Positions 23,310 to 37,269 of a stretch of DNA of 64,000 nt are shown here, piece by piece (positions within the stretch are counted from its first letter, which is position 1; each line of letters begins with the position of its first letter). The notes under the pieces are model-generated. The model was not told the DNA's origin, did not search any database, and was given only the letters and a program-made list of their open reading frames with translations. The position numbers were made by a program, and so were the translations under genes. The stretch is from assembly GCA_963965975.1 (NCBI GenBank), contig OZ014411.1, positions 6,123,001-6,187,000 on the forward strand, in the 5' to 3' direction. Source of the DNA: Xestospongia bergquistia (Eukaryota; Porifera; Demospongiae; Haplosclerida; Petrosiidae).

Positions 23310-24085
23310 AAGTAATATTGATAAGACTAATTGTTTCTATTATCGACATTATCTCTGAAGAAGACAAACAAAGATATAATTGAAAGTAGAATACTGATAA
23401 TCATAACACCTTCAATGACTACATTTTCAGTTAAAATGATACTGTTCACTATAATTTAACTGTAGAATCTATACTAAACAGTCATAGGACACTCATTACT
23501 TTGTAAGTTTATGATATACAGAGTCATGCTGATTTTTTTGATCTGTCAGTCAAGATGATTGTTACTTAGAATGTCATGTTTAGAATCAATCAACTGTTTC
23601 ACTCAATTCAATAATGTATACATGTACATAAAGACCTTATAAGAGAACACAAAAACTGTCAACTCTTCCACAACAGATGAGCTGAACTCAATCTTCTGTT
23701 AGTCTACTCACTATAAGAGCAGTATTTAAAGATGTCCTCTCAGTTGTACGTCCAATAGTGTTCATTATCCAGTAATAATTTCATAATTGACATTTTCAAA
23801 TTAAAGAATGAAAACATAAATTGTATAAATGTAAAAGATAAACATTAAATGTTATTTGTTTTATTCCATAGGAACAAATTAAAATTGATGTTACATGAAA
23901 AAGGTCACAAATCATGACAAATAAAATATGAAGGAAGACAGTAAATGGTCAAAAATGGTCACTGATTGAAATAGTGAAGTGTATGTAGATAATATTAAAC
24001 AAAAGACACTGTACATAAGTGACACTAACTATCATACTTCATATCATAATATCTCATATTAACTAGTATATTTATCATCTTATCA

Positions 24086-27000
24086 TCACTGTACAATAAG
24101 GATCACAGCTTTAGTTGTATCAATTGGAGTATCTCCTGTAGGTCTGGGAAGATGATAGATGTCCATAGATGTCAGATTATACTGACTGGAAGGATCTAGT
24201 TGGGATTTTTGCCAAATAAGTCGAGGAGAGTTATCACATAGAGCTATTTCTACCATACCAAACTGATGGGTTATCTAGTATATATAGACAACACAGATAT
24301 GTCAACACTATATACTCAGTATATGAAATAAGTACATGTATATTGAACTAACAGATATAATACTATAGAGCAGTCTCTAATACATTGACTTACTGGTATA
24401 GCAGAGAAAATAACAGGGAGAAGTTGACTGTAAGTCATGTGACTGTCACATGACACAGATCCTAACCAGCCTGGTAACATTGAGTAATGAGCGTAGTGGA
24501 AATAAGAACCCAGATAGACATCAATCACAGGAGATATTGAAGAGAATGAACTAGAAAAACAGGTTGGTTGAAAACCCAGTTGAGATAACCACTGACTTTT
24601 ACGATCATCAGACACTAGAGAACAAGTAATATAGTTACATAAAATATCAGTTAATTTACTTTAATGTCTGACTATAAAACCAGTCTTATTATAAGAATAT
24701 AGTGACTCCTTACCTACATCTGATTGTACTAATAGTCTTAGACAATCTTGAGTTGAGGGTCTTCTACAATAATCTAACTGAACACAGCGAGTAACTAACT
24801 CTCTCATTGCAGTATCTAGACATCCTGGTACCATATGAGAGTAAGTCACTGTAGCTATCTGTATACAATACAAATAGATATGATAGATCATACTAATGTA
24901 CATTATATAATATAAGTGTCTTATTAATTAAAGACAAGACTTTATAATTACAGAAAAAGCAGGAAGGAGAGAAGCATGAAGGTCAACACAAATAATTGAA
25001 ATGTCTACTTTTCCAATACTAGTCACATTACTATTTTTAGACATGCACACTACTAATTAACTGGATATCTGCTCATCGCACTGTCAGTCTTTTTGGCAAT
25101 TCTTGCTCAAGTGTGTGTCTATGTATAGTAACATGACTAGTATAAGAAACAGTAAAAAACATTTCAGTTATTAGCATGGGCATGTCTTACTCATTTCTTT
25201 TCTGCTTTTTTGGTAATTTTGGGCTCCTGCTTTAAGAGGAAATAGACTACACTTTCCATTATCATTACAATGATCAACAACTATAATATAACAATTAAAG
25301 TTTAACTGTTCAATACAAGTTAAGACTCATGACCTATAACTATAGTGAGTTATTTCCTCTTTGTTTGAACTAATTTCATTAAAAATAAGTGTTGCCTCAA
25401 TTAAGGTGCACTTTGACCTTTAACTTAATTTAAATGATTCAACAATACTGCAAAATAATAAATTTTGGCATATTTATAAATTTTTAGAGCCAAATTTAGA
25501 GGTTAAATTGAGGAATTGTTTAGTTAAAAATTTATGCTGCATTTTCTCAGTACAATAAAATAGTATCTAGTAGTGAATTTGTCAAGACACAAGGGAAAAC
25601 ACATTTGTTGATATAATTAAAGAAACATTTTAATTTTAGTGACAAATTTTAGAGAGTTCATAATATCTTTTGCTCTATGAAAACCCCTACGTTAGAAATC
25701 ATATATCAACTAGTTAACATTATATACCGTATACATGTACATGTACTAACCATCTGACTCTGATAAAGTTGAGCTTCAGCTCTTAACTGTCTGGTCTTAC
25801 AATCACAATAAAGTGATCTCCAGGGACGACGACCTGTTACCATGGAAATAAGACAACATCCAGCTTGCCAAACATCTAATCCATAGCTACAACGATACTC
25901 TTTGAAATGCTAAGAGAGAGAAAGAGAGCTAATGCAAATCCTAGATACTTAATAAGCTTTATATCACATATCTACTATATGTACTTACTTCAGGAGGATT
26001 ATAATGAACAGTACCAGCTTTAGCATCACCTCTCATACAATATCCTTGATGACTGTCTTCAAGTATTTGAGCACAACCAAAGTCTAATAGAAGGAATAAT
26101 GTATACATGTATATTGTGTACATGTAGTAGGATTTAAATCAATTGATATAATATACAGACAAATCATAACTATATCTACCTGCTACTTTTAGTCTTTGAA
26201 TATTTTCATCAATTAATAAGTTACCAGCTACAGAGGAAAGAGAAGACAGTATCAAAAAATGATAATATACTATGATATCTTACGTTTAATATCAGAATGT
26301 ACAAGGTTGATTGTCCTATGTAAAAAATCAAGTGCATCAAATAATTGACAGGCATAATTATGACAATCTTCAATAGATAGAGGACCACCATTAAAAAGAT
26401 AACTTTGGAGACAACCTAATATGAAGACAATATTATATCTAATATTAGTAGTACATTATAATGTACTAATTTAAAGTACATGTGACTCTATTAATATACT
26501 GACATATATCATATGTACAAGGATCTTACATGGCATTAATTCTAGAAATAGTTGCAATGTTCTATCAGCAGTCGAGGGTAAAAGAGATGCTCCATAGAAC
26601 TCAACTATATTAGGAGGATGATGTTTAGCAATAGAGGATAAATGAAGAGAAATATAAGTCTCATCTACAGTATTATCAGTCTCCTGTTCCTAGATGAGAT
26701 ATGTATACATGATAACATCAATCCATCCATCCTTTCGTCCTTCCCTTCTCTCCCTCAAACAATAGATCCATAGAACACTTTATTAATCATACCTCTTTTA
26801 GTGCCAACCAAAAAGCACTCTCTAAGTCTTTAATACAAAATGTAGTTGCACTTCCTCCACAACCTAACTGTTTGATTCTTACCCAGTGTCTACCTTCTTG
26901 ATAAAACCTGTGTCGATGAAGTAGAGCCTGTAATAGAAGATAAAGCACATTAGACAAGTACATTGAAATACTTACTAATCTCAGTTGTAGTCTTGTCTCT

Positions 27001-30000
27001 ATTAAGTCTTTAATCTTGATGTCAGATACAGGGAGTTCCTCTTCTAAAGCTCTCTGATAGATCTCTTCTAACTTATCAGAGAAAGTCCCTTTCATATATT
27101 CTAATATTGGTTGAGGACTAACAGGATCATGACAACAACCACCTCCATCACAACAATTAGCTAGAGACCAAATGTACATGTTAAATAATAACATACTAAT
27201 ATATTATACAGCATGATATATTCAAAACGTAAGGATTTTGCACTATAATTTCTAGAAAGCTTTCAGAACAGTACTACCATTCAATACACTCTACCTCATA
27301 TCTATAATTATATATAATGTAATCCATTACCTGTTTCATGTACAGTACAGTTACTGTCGGGACTAGCCCCTCCCCCTAAATGAGGTTGAGTACGTTGTTC
27401 TGATGTTATAGATGATGATGAACATTCACTAGTAGACGATGGAGACCGCTCCCTCCCTTGGTCACTTATAAGACGACGACTAATATTTGACTTGAAAAAT
27501 TTTTTCTATAGAAAGAAAAGACATAATAAATAATGTACTAATATAATATACAATACAAAATACTTCACAATAGCTATTTATCATATAAAAAGTCCATACA
27601 TTGACAATTCTCACATTGACAACATTCTCACACACAACAAATAGTCAATACCAAAATATAAGAGATTTAGAAACATACATTTTGAGATATAGTAGATCAC
27701 TATATTAGTACTACATTTCCTATTACTTTATAACATAACTGATCACTATATTAGTACTACATTTCCTATTACTTTATAACATAACTGATCACTATATTAG
27801 TACTACATTTCCTATTACTTTATAACATAACTGATCACTATATTAGTACTACATTACCTATTACTTTATAACATAACTGATCACTATATTAGTACTACAT
27901 TACCTATTACTTTATAACATAACTGATCACTATATTAGTACTACATCACCTATTACTTTATAACATAACTGATCACTATATTAGTACTACATTTTCTATT
28001 ACTTTATAACATAACTGATCACTATATTAGTACTACATTTCCTATTACTTTATAACATAACTGATCACTATATTAGTACTACATCACCTATTACTTTATA
28101 ACATAACTGATCACTATATTAGTACTACATTTCCTATTACTTTATAACATAACTGATCACTATATTAGTACTACATCACCTATTACTTTATAACATAACT
28201 GATCACTATATTAGTACTACATTACCTATTACTTTATAACATAACTGATCACTATATTAGTACTACATTTCCTATTACTTTATAACATAACTGATCACTA
28301 TATTAGTACTACATTACCTATTACTTTATAACATAACTGATCACTATATTAGTACTACATCACCTATTACTTTATAACATAACTGATCACTATATTAGTA
28401 CTACATTACCTATTACTTTATAACATAACTGATCACTATATTAGTACTACATCACCTATTACTTTATAACATAACTGATCACTATATTAGTACTACATTT
28501 CCTATTACTTTATAACATAACTGATCACTATATCAGTACTACATTTCCTATTACTTTATAACATAACTGATCACTATATTAGTACTACATCACCTATTAC
28601 TTTATAACATAACTGATCACTATATTAGTACTACATTACCTATTACTTTATAACATAACTGATCACTATATTAGTACTACATTTCCTATTACTTTATAAC
28701 ATAACTGATCACTATATTAGTACTACATCACCTATTACTTTATAACATAACTGATCACTATATTAGTACTACATTACCTATTACTTTATAACATAACTGA
28801 TCACTATATTAGTACTACATTTCCTATTACTTTATAACATAACTGATCACTATATTAGTACTACATTTCCTATTACTTTATAACATAACTGATCACTATA
28901 TTAGTACTACATCACCTATTACTTTATAACATAACTGATCACTATATTAGTACTACATTACCTATTACTTTATAACATAACTGATCACTATATTAGTACT
29001 ACATTTCCTATTACTTTATAACATAACTGATCACTATATTAGTACTACATCACCTATTACTTTATAACATAACTGATCACTATATTAGTACTACATTACC
29101 TATTACTTTATAACATAACTGATCACTATATTAGTACTACATTTCCTATTACTTTATAACATAACTGATCACTATATTAGTACTACATTACCTATTACTT
29201 TATAACATAACTGATCACTATATTAGTACTACATTTCCTATTACTTTATAACATAACTGATCACTATATTAGTACTACATCACCTATTACTTTATAACAT
29301 AACTGATCACTATATCAGTACTACATTTTCTATTACTTTATAACATAACTGATCACTATATTAGTACTACATCACCTATTACATAACTGATCACTATATT
29401 AGTACTACATTTCAAGTGATATCATGAGGTCTAAAGTACTCTATTAGTTATGATAGTACTTCCTTAATTGAATTGTATACAGTAAACTGTGACATCATAA
29501 TTTGTAATAATTATATTTATTCAATATTAATATGGTATAATTCACTGTTATTGATTGATCAGAAAGCAATTACACATTTTTCACTGCTACATCATTGAAA
29601 AATATGTAATTCTAATCTGATTGGCTGTTGCCATAGACACAAACACATGGACATTACTAGAGACTATTTAATGAGGATAGAAAAACACATATGGATCTTA
29701 TGGTTTAGAGCAGTATTCCTCAAAAAAATGGATGCTACTCAAACAAGGAAAGCTATATATGAATTTTCTGCACATGTTATAGCCTCCTAATAATTTAAGT
29801 CATTAAGAATTTCAACTCTCATAGGAGGGAGCTCTAAGCTTAAAAGAATAGATCTTCTGTGTCATTAATAAATAATATGTAAGATTATACGTTGTATATG
29901 ACCAAAAGGATAGCTCAATAGTGACTATAGCCTCTCATTTGTAGTCAAGTTGTCTTCTTCTCAAAGCAACAATCCTTACAGGAATACGATTAATTTGTAA

Positions 30001-30798
30001 TAGAATCAGTTTGAATGAAATTTGGGAGAAAATACACTTGTGTTGTTTCTTAAAATAGTAAACTCAAAGGCTTTGTCTCATGAGATTTTAACAACTTTAA
30101 CAAACAACACAAGTGTAATAAATTTGACTCAAACTAATTCTATTACATATCCTACCACTATGAATATTAATTGGAAACACACACACACAAGCATGCATAT
30201 CAACAGACGTACCTGTGTTTCATGACATATTTTATAATATGGACACTTCTTAGGACCACAATGTGGACTGTGATATTTAACCCAACTCTGTACTTTAGTA
30301 CACCAGGCACAATCTAAGAGAGATAACAAAATATGACATCACTTATCATTATCATTACAATATTAAGTTAACAGGAAAAAGAACTTCCTAGATGTTTAAC
30401 AGGAAGTTATCCAGACACTTGTCATAGTAACAAATAGATAACAGATACTGAAAGAATTGATTATATTGAGCTCTATGTACAGTATATATAGATAATGTGT
30501 GTCATATTTAATAGAATAGTCTTTCTGTAATTATTTAGACTAAACACTCCCACATTTACTATATTCATTAAGAATAACAGGAACTTTACTAAACCAGTTA
30601 CTAACTACATTAAAATGTGATATTACTAGTTAGAGTATATGATATTGTATATGTACTGACTTTATCTTACCATCAGTACAGTTATGAAGATCATGAGAAC
30701 ATAATTGTCTAATATAGAGACATATATCAACACTACATCCATTACCAGGACAGATTGATAAATGGTTTTCTACTTTTAACCATCGATGTTCTTCAGTC

Positions 30799-30832
<34 letters not shown>

Positions 30833-31707
30833 ATGTAACTATGAAAACAGGAAATGTATATGAAATGTTTACTCAGAAATTTGATACTGAGATATGTTTC
30901 AATTAGGATTGGTCAATTGGAACTATGATTTTCTCTAATACATTATAATTACAACATCTATGGACTAGCATATACTGTCTTTTGTGTGTAACAAAACCAA
31001 AAGAGATAAAATGAAGAGTTTAATTTTCCCCATGTTTTTATGAAAATTTTGTTAGTTATCAATGTGTCACTATTTACTGAGGTACTGGATGTACATATGA
31101 AGAATATATTAAGTAAACACAACTAATATTATTATAATGAAGGCTATGTAGTTTATATAACAACTACTTTGTTGGTATTCCATTTATTTAGTTTCATTTT
31201 ACACTTTAAGTACATCCTTTACAGGTTCTTCTTAGTAGAGCTTGATTAAGATTTGTTCAAACAGGTAGAACACCCAAACCTCATATCAATACCACTACAG
31301 TCAAATTTCATACTAAAACAATTACAGACAAGTCTCATACTAAAACCATTACAGACAAGTCTCATATTAAAACCATTGATTACAGACAAGTCTCATACTA
31401 AAACCATTACAGCCAAGTCTCATACTAAAACTGTTACAGACAAGTCTCATATTCATACCATTACAGACAAGTCTCATACTAAAACAATTACAGACAAGTC
31501 TCATACTAAAACCATTACAGACAAGTCTCATACTAAAACCATTACAGACAAGTCTCATATTCATACCATTACAATCCAGTCTTGTACTTATAAAAATACT
31601 ACAATTCTATATTATAACTGTAGTGCATAGTCACTTACAATGACAATTCTCAGAGCAATAGGTTCTCGTGGTGGTCTTTGTACAGGTTGTCTTGTTCCTT
31701 CAGCCAT
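24086..31707 (-). CDS. TAZ-like zinc-binding region plus protein kinase (non-RD), 646 aa
   Basis: Fourteen exons: 31707-31639, 30797-30671, 30313-30213, 27505-27331, 27160-26976, 26927-26793, 26689-26530, 26415-26284, 26227-26180, 26083-25989, 25909-25751, 24858-24714, 24614-24394, 24274-24086; 1941 nt, in frame, TGA stop. Residues 27-96 are Cys/His-rich with TAZ-like spacing (H35, C39, C44, C49; C63; C67, C70; W76, H80, C84, C89, C95). A low-complexity Ser/Gly linker follows (100-165). Residues about 234-500 are a kinase domain: glycine loop GCGGSATTF (242-249), ALK Lys263, HSDIKPGN (Asp359, no Arg before it), DFG 378-380, PPE 409. Residues 511-646 are of unknown type. The small introns and phases support the model. 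The family is probably MAP3K/TKL-like, but I cannot place it. Confidence 0.82.
24859..25750. other. Kinase intron without recognisable content
   Basis: This 0.9-kb intron lies between the two last parts of the kinase domain. It is AT-rich, with no exon, repeat array or RNA gene that I can see. Confidence 0.5.
27694..29413. repeat. 46-bp satellite array, about 37 units, in a kinase intron
   Basis: Each 46-base unit contains TGATCACTATATTAGTACTA and CCTATTACTTTATAACATAA. Units are nearly identical and differ mainly at two bases after TACTACAT (TT, TA or CA before CC). Two units have TATCAG for TATTAG, two have TTTTC, and the second-last is shortened. The array has no spacers, so it is not a CRISPR. 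It fills most of the 2.7-kb intron between the TAZ-like exons and the linker exon. Confidence 0.95.
30801..30827 (-). repeat. (CT)n tract serving as polypyrimidine tract of a kinase acceptor
   Basis: On the minus strand a CT dinucleotide run abuts the CAG acceptor of the first TAZ-like exon (30797). Confidence 0.7.
31321..31580. repeat. 27-bp minisatellite in kinase intron 1
   Basis: About nine copies of a 27-base unit (ATTACAGACAAGTCTCATAC plus TAAAACC), with a variant unit carrying ATTCATACC that appears twice. A degenerate copy lies at 31,285. Because 27 is divisible by three, open frames appear on both strands; these are not genes. Confidence 0.9.
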
Positions 31708-31763
31708 TATAAGTCCATTGATTAACTAAGTAAGAAAGTTATAAATTAAGTTAATATCTGTAG

Positions 31764-31953
<190 letters not shown>

Positions 31954-31979
31954 ACAAAAGATACCATACACCAGCAATG

Positions 31980-33120
31980 TTTATGTTTAGAACTAACTCT
32001 CAAAATCTTACAATGTAAGAATTAAATTTAGAAAATTATGTCATCCCTACATAAACAATATTTGTCCTTCCCAATTACAAACAGTACCATATGTTCTAAT
32101 ATTACTAAATCAACTGTCTACTAACAACCTTGTTTACTGTGTTCATTATAAAGATGTATACCACTAACAACATAAGAATGATGTAATATTCTTTGTAAAT
32201 GTTGAAATAGATTATTAACTTGTTATAACATTTTGTAATTGAAGTTGAGTAATATATGGGAGCATACTATAGAATTATAATGGACGATGTATCCACAATA
32301 GTCACTTGTAGAAATCAAAACCACATCAAGATGGGTGTTTCTGAGTAAGTAGTAAAACAGTTGCAATAAGATCACAAGTTTCAGTTAGTTCAAAATTAAA
32401 AGTAACCTCAAAAACATAATTGTATTAAACATTTTGTAGTATTCAGAATGAAAAAGAAACTTAAAAGTTTAGTTTGTCTATTTGTATAAGCAGTCACATT
32501 TCCATGTCCTCAAAATTGCTTTACTTTATCAGCACAAGATAGCAATAACGTTATTTAACAAAAAATGCTCACTTCTAAAAGATATAGACTATCTGTTTCC
32601 TTCTTACAAGACAATCAATCAATAAATATGTTTCCAAAATAATACATCAAAACAATCACTAATTCAACGCTTGACTACATTTAAAAATGAAGGAAACATA
32701 CATATTTTAATAACAATACTATTATAAAATTACACAGAATATTATCATGTACAATCCACAACAGAGACTTATTAATTTTCTTAAACATGACTTTTACCAT
32801 TGAAATTAAGAACAGAACTAATCTAAATATCTTATATGATCTTATAATACAAAGTCTCTAATATTTTAATAACCACTACTACTAATACCATATATCAGGA
32901 CATGCTATTAAACTATGCATGTATATTTGTGTGTGTATGTGTGTGGTGTTTGTATGTGCGTGTACATTAACAAACTGATATGAATTTAAGCCTATACTAG
33001 CAATGAAACAACATAGACTCTAGTACAGTTACTTGCTTTACCTTGCAGAGCCATGTGTTCGAGTATTAGTACATTGTATATAGTAAGCTACTATGTATTT
33101 TATCATAATCCTTTCTTTAC
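31980..33120. other. Inferred leader intron of the kinase gene
   Basis: AT-rich sequence with no coding exon seen. It lies between the probable 5' untranslated exon and the acceptor just before the kinase ATG (CTTAG then TTAATC at about 31725 on the minus strand). Confidence 0.4.
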
Positions 33121-33364
33121 CTCAGTTATACCAGAACACAGGAGGAAGATTTTTCAAGATTTTCAGCTGCACAAATCTACTAATCCCTATGCTGCCTGCT
33201 AAGTACTGTCCACTTTGTAATAGCGTCCTCGCGAACGAAGTTTTATTTGAGCTTGAAATGATGCTCGCCCTTTTAAACGTCCTGCAGTGTGTCAAAAATA
33301 GACAAATCGGGTAATAACCTTGTGAGAAAAGGGTAACTTTTTTCTCTGATTCTGTTCTCTTCAC
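33121..33364 (-). promoter_or_regulatory. Probable 5' untranslated exon and promoter of the kinase gene
   Basis: This block is much less AT-rich than its surroundings and contains several CpGs (for example TCGCGAACGAAG on the plus strand). On the minus strand it ends in CTGAG followed by GTAAAG, a good donor, and the next downstream acceptor precedes the kinase start. Upstream (33,395-33,420) is TATGACGTAAT, a CRE-like site. The open frames on both strands stop before the donor, so I read it as untranslated. Confidence 0.45.
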
Positions 33365-34639
33365 TGAATTGACGGAGTTATCCGGACACTAAAACCGTTT
33401 ATTACGTCATAATTACGGAATTAAAAATGAAAAGAATTTGCTATGCAGTGAGCACTTACATTAAATTGATGATAATCGAGTTTAATAAGAACAATAGTGA
33501 CAAGACTATCATTACGCACTAATCACTTTCGTTTTAGCTTGAATAAAAACACATTGCCAGAATACTGAATTCGATCATATATACACAATTGATGTTACTT
33601 TTGGTTACTAGCTGTAGTAATTTACAATATATATATATAATTATAGTATAAAATAATGATGAAGTTTTATTTACAAACGTCTAACAATCACTCAATGCTG
33701 AGATATGGACGATGACAATAAAAAGCAGGCTTTGTACAATGCAGTGTGCATATCTGGATGTGTATTATTCAAGTTGAATTTCAGAAAGTTTGCTATAAGG
33801 TTTCCATTTCAAACAATATATCTTGACATAAGTTGTTAAAATATTTTGAATAGAGTATACTAGTTTTTATAAGAGAAAACATACTGACTAGATAATAGCA
33901 CTGCTCAAATTAAATATTTTGTCAATATGTTCTATACACACATTGTCTAAATGACAATGATTAGTTTGTAGCTCTGCTTCAAAATATATTACCCATCAAA
34001 TCTGTTGAAATATGATCCTCTACTTTATACATTAAATTATGTGACAATCAATAAACCAGTCTGACAATTTATATTGTTTCTTTGCTGTGAAGTCTCATCA
34101 TTAGCAATTTTAGTCTTGCCGTAAATCCTTGTTCAAATTTCTTTATGATCACTATATAAACTACTGTAAAATATAACAAATTTAAAAGTTAGTGACCTCA
34201 ATAACTCTATTTTGTTCAAACTACTGTGTATTTCATGTGTGTGGATAGAAAATTGAATAACATAAACCAATAGAGCATACTTTCTATGAGAGTTGACATC
34301 ACTAAGCACAACAGTTAACGATCTTTATCATGATTGTAATAGCAACATTTAAGTGTCTATTAAAATTATAAGAAATATAAGAAAATTGGATGTTACTTTT
34401 TCTCAATATGTTGCTAATAATTTCTTAAAGATTATAATAATTATTTGTTGAGTATTACTTTCACAACTTCCCTTTCTTTTTATAATTAGTAAAGGCAGTT
34501 CCTAATAACTGACCAATCATGCATCACCTTATGTAGAGCTCACTGGTTTTGGAACCACGTTGCAGGTCTGATGGAGAAGACTTGATGGAGATAATTCTAC
34601 AATTGTCAAAGAAAAGGGTAAGATCCATGTATGCATATT

Positions 34640-35127
34640 GTACAGGTAGAATTGAGAAAGTGAAAGCAATATTTTACCACCAGATTTTATCACTATGCAT
34701 GGATGCTATCAATGAGTATATATAATATTATACATAATATTATGAAAATACTTAATTATAATCAAAAAAGTTTCTAATGAACATAATCTTTTTTGCCTAG
34801 CTATATAGAAAGATACTTATTTCCTTTGTTTTGGAAATATATAGGACTGGGCTCATTTTGAGTTACCGGCATCATCATTGAAATTGCAACTTCTATTAAC
34901 TTTTATTCTGAATTCTTTTTCTCTAGGCTAGAAAATAAACTATATAGTTGGTCATATATGGTCACAGTGTAACAACTGAATAAAAAAATACCAGCCTGTA
35001 CATGTATGAAGTTTATTGAACAGGTAGAATTGAGAAAGTGAAAGCAATATTTTACCACCAGATTTTTTCTCTATGGATGCTATCAATGAGCATATATGAT
35101 TGTATTAGCAACATTTAAGTGTCTATT
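34640..35127 (+). repeat. Pair of dispersed direct repeats
   Basis: About 80 bases at 34,640-34,720 (AGGTAGAATTGAGAAAGTG to ATGCTATCAATGAG) recur at 35,020-35,095. A second segment, TAGCAACATTTAAGTGTCTA at 34,340, recurs at 35,106 directly after the second copy and directly before the foldback element. Confidence 0.75.
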
Positions 35128-35130
35128 TAA

Positions 35131-35348
35131 GTGACAAGGCACATACTTTTAAACAACCTGCTTAATAGCAATAGACCTCAAAAACACATGATACTATGTC
35201 ATATCAATTATTAAGAGATACTAAAAAATACATACATATTTAAACAACATTGTGTCTCTAATTGATATGACATAGTATGAAAATTCTCATGTGTTTTAGA
35301 GGTATATTGCTATTAAGCAGGTTGTTTAAAAGTATGTGTCTTGTCATT
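35131..35348. mobile_element. MITE-like foldback element, about 218 bp
   Basis: Two arms of about 80 bases are inverted copies: the left starts TGACAAGGCACATACTTTTA and the right ends with its near complement, TAAAAGTATGTGTCTTGTCA. Shared inner parts include AACAACCTGCTTAATAGCAA and ATGATACTATGTCATATCAA. The right arm has a short insertion. The central spacer is about 45 bases and non-coding. Confidence 0.8.
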
Positions 35349-36651
35349 TTTACAATTATACTGCTGTACCCAAGATATTAGAATAACAACTATTTGTAAA
35401 CCTCAATTCAGTATCTTATTCAGAAATTAGGAACTCCAGCTATTTTGCAGATATGTATATCAGTGACAAAAGTTTATACATGCTGTCTATAATATGTACA
35501 GTGCTATCTTGTAACTCCAAATTTCATAGAACATTATTGGCTTGAAATTGATCTGTGTATAACATTGATGTAATTATTTTGCACAAAAAAGTGTTTTCAT
35601 CTAATCGCACAACAATGCAACTGAATTAAAGAGGCAGTAACATGAACTTGTAGTCACTTATTGGTAAGTTTTTTCATTCACTATACTAACAGTAATTATA
35701 ATCTTCTCTGATCTATAAACAGCCTTTCGTTAAAAGGAAGCAATTGCATTAGATTTAATATATAATCGAAAATCAAGCAACTCCTTCATATCTTTGTACA
35801 ATACCTGTGATTCCAATTCCAGTGTTATTGTACAGATATAACTAAAAGTCCGATTTAGGGTGAAAGATAAGAATTGCTTATGAGTATGAAAGAAATTAAA
35901 CTCAGATGCATTAATACTATGTAGTATATATTATATTTAATTTGAAACACAAACAATAATATTATTAATCATATATTAGGCTACACTTACAGCGTTGATT
36001 TTACACTAAAATTAGAAAAATAATAGATATAATATATTTTATTCAGACAAAAGAGGAATATCTATCTGCTTATAATTGACTACAGGGTGGAGCTAGCTAT
36101 TTAAAGGGAATCATAATTGTAGACAATGTATGACTCGATCAGTCTATCACAAAGTTAAATGTTAGTGCTAAATATAAATAACATCATAATTTAGTAGTCT
36201 ATTGTTGTTTCTAGTAAGTAATAAATGTAAAAGAGCTCTTGATCTTTTATGCTGAGCTGTTTGACTAGGAAGAGATGCTTCACGTGACCACTGATGTGTA
36301 CTATTCTTCCAAGGCCTGAAAACTGATTTAATCACCATGCAATAGATTTTTTATTGTTTCATATAAGTTAAAGATCTGTAATACACTAAATGATATCACT
36401 AATAATGCCTCAAGGCCAAACATATCTACACAGAACGACAGCCTTTGACGGGGCTTGTTACCAAGTGCACGTGAGCTTGAGCTTGACTGATGTCGAACCT
36501 TTGAGAGAATACTTTGCTTTTTTAGCTAGTATCAAGTACATTTTTACTTTATATGATACATAAGTAGATATCCTTCACTTCTGCGTTATAAAATATCTAA
36601 AATTTGGAGTTGTTGTGGATTCAAAGCCAACCTTAACTTCGACTAGCATCA

Positions 36652-36659
36652 TGACGTCA
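36652..36659. promoter_or_regulatory. CRE palindrome TGACGTCA
   Basis: A perfect CRE/ATF site in a stretch with a CCATTGG (reverse CCAAT) near 36,843. No transcript can be assigned. Confidence 0.3.
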
Positions 36660-37269
36660 CTGCTTCTTCTTGCTACATTGTCAATATGCGTGTGAAGAAA
36701 GAGGCTCTCTTTTAGCCTTTGCAATGGATGGATTGTCTTGAAAATAACCATACATATAAAGCACAAGCTTAGCAACATTACTGATCTTTAAAATATGCCG
36801 TAAACGCTTAGGAAAGATCGAAAATAGGGTATAGTTTATCGTCCATTGGTTTCAATGATGGCTTGAAGGTGTGCTAATCAGACGAAGAAAAATAAGTTTT
36901 TGTTGGTGTTATATGCATCCAATTCTCTAGTCACTGTATAAGACAAATGCTAATACTATAGGGTAACTATAGGCAAATTCAGGTCCCAAAGCATTGTGTT
37001 CTTCCTGTGATATAGAAGACTTTTCTACGTACATCAACTCTCTTGTTGATGAATAATGTAATGTAACACTAAATAACTTCATGAAGCGAAGAAAGATTCC
37101 TTTCAAACCTCTTACACAGAAAGATGCATTATGGCACTACTAAACTACGCTATTGATATAGAAGTCCATTGTTCACAGATTCTATTAAACTGATCTAAAG
37201 TTATTTGGTAAGCACACCCATTTGCTCTTAGTACAGTATATCCCAAACACTAATATCTGTGATCCACGG

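Larger units (their letters stand above)
33430..36640. other. Non-coding AT-rich intergenic region
   Basis: No exon found. It contains the direct repeats and foldback element listed separately. The stretch 36,270-36,660 has scattered promoter-like motifs (CACGTG near 36,281 and 36,467; TGACGTCA at 36,652), but no gene could be attached to them. Confidence 0.5.

Noticed and set aside
27694-29413. CRISPR-like regular array
   Set aside because: Units are contiguous 46-base repeats with no unique spacers, inside a eukaryotic intron; it is a satellite.
31253-31630. Open frames on both strands with 9-residue repeats
   Set aside because: They follow from the 27-bp minisatellite, whose unit is divisible by three; the region is intronic to the kinase gene.
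33050-33075. GTGTTCGAGTATT resembling a tRNA T-loop
   Set aside because: No matching acceptor stem or anticodon arm at the right distances.
33093-33364. Overlapping open frames on both strands
   Set aside because: Neither reaches a usable donor in frame; the block is better read as the kinase 5' untranslated exon.
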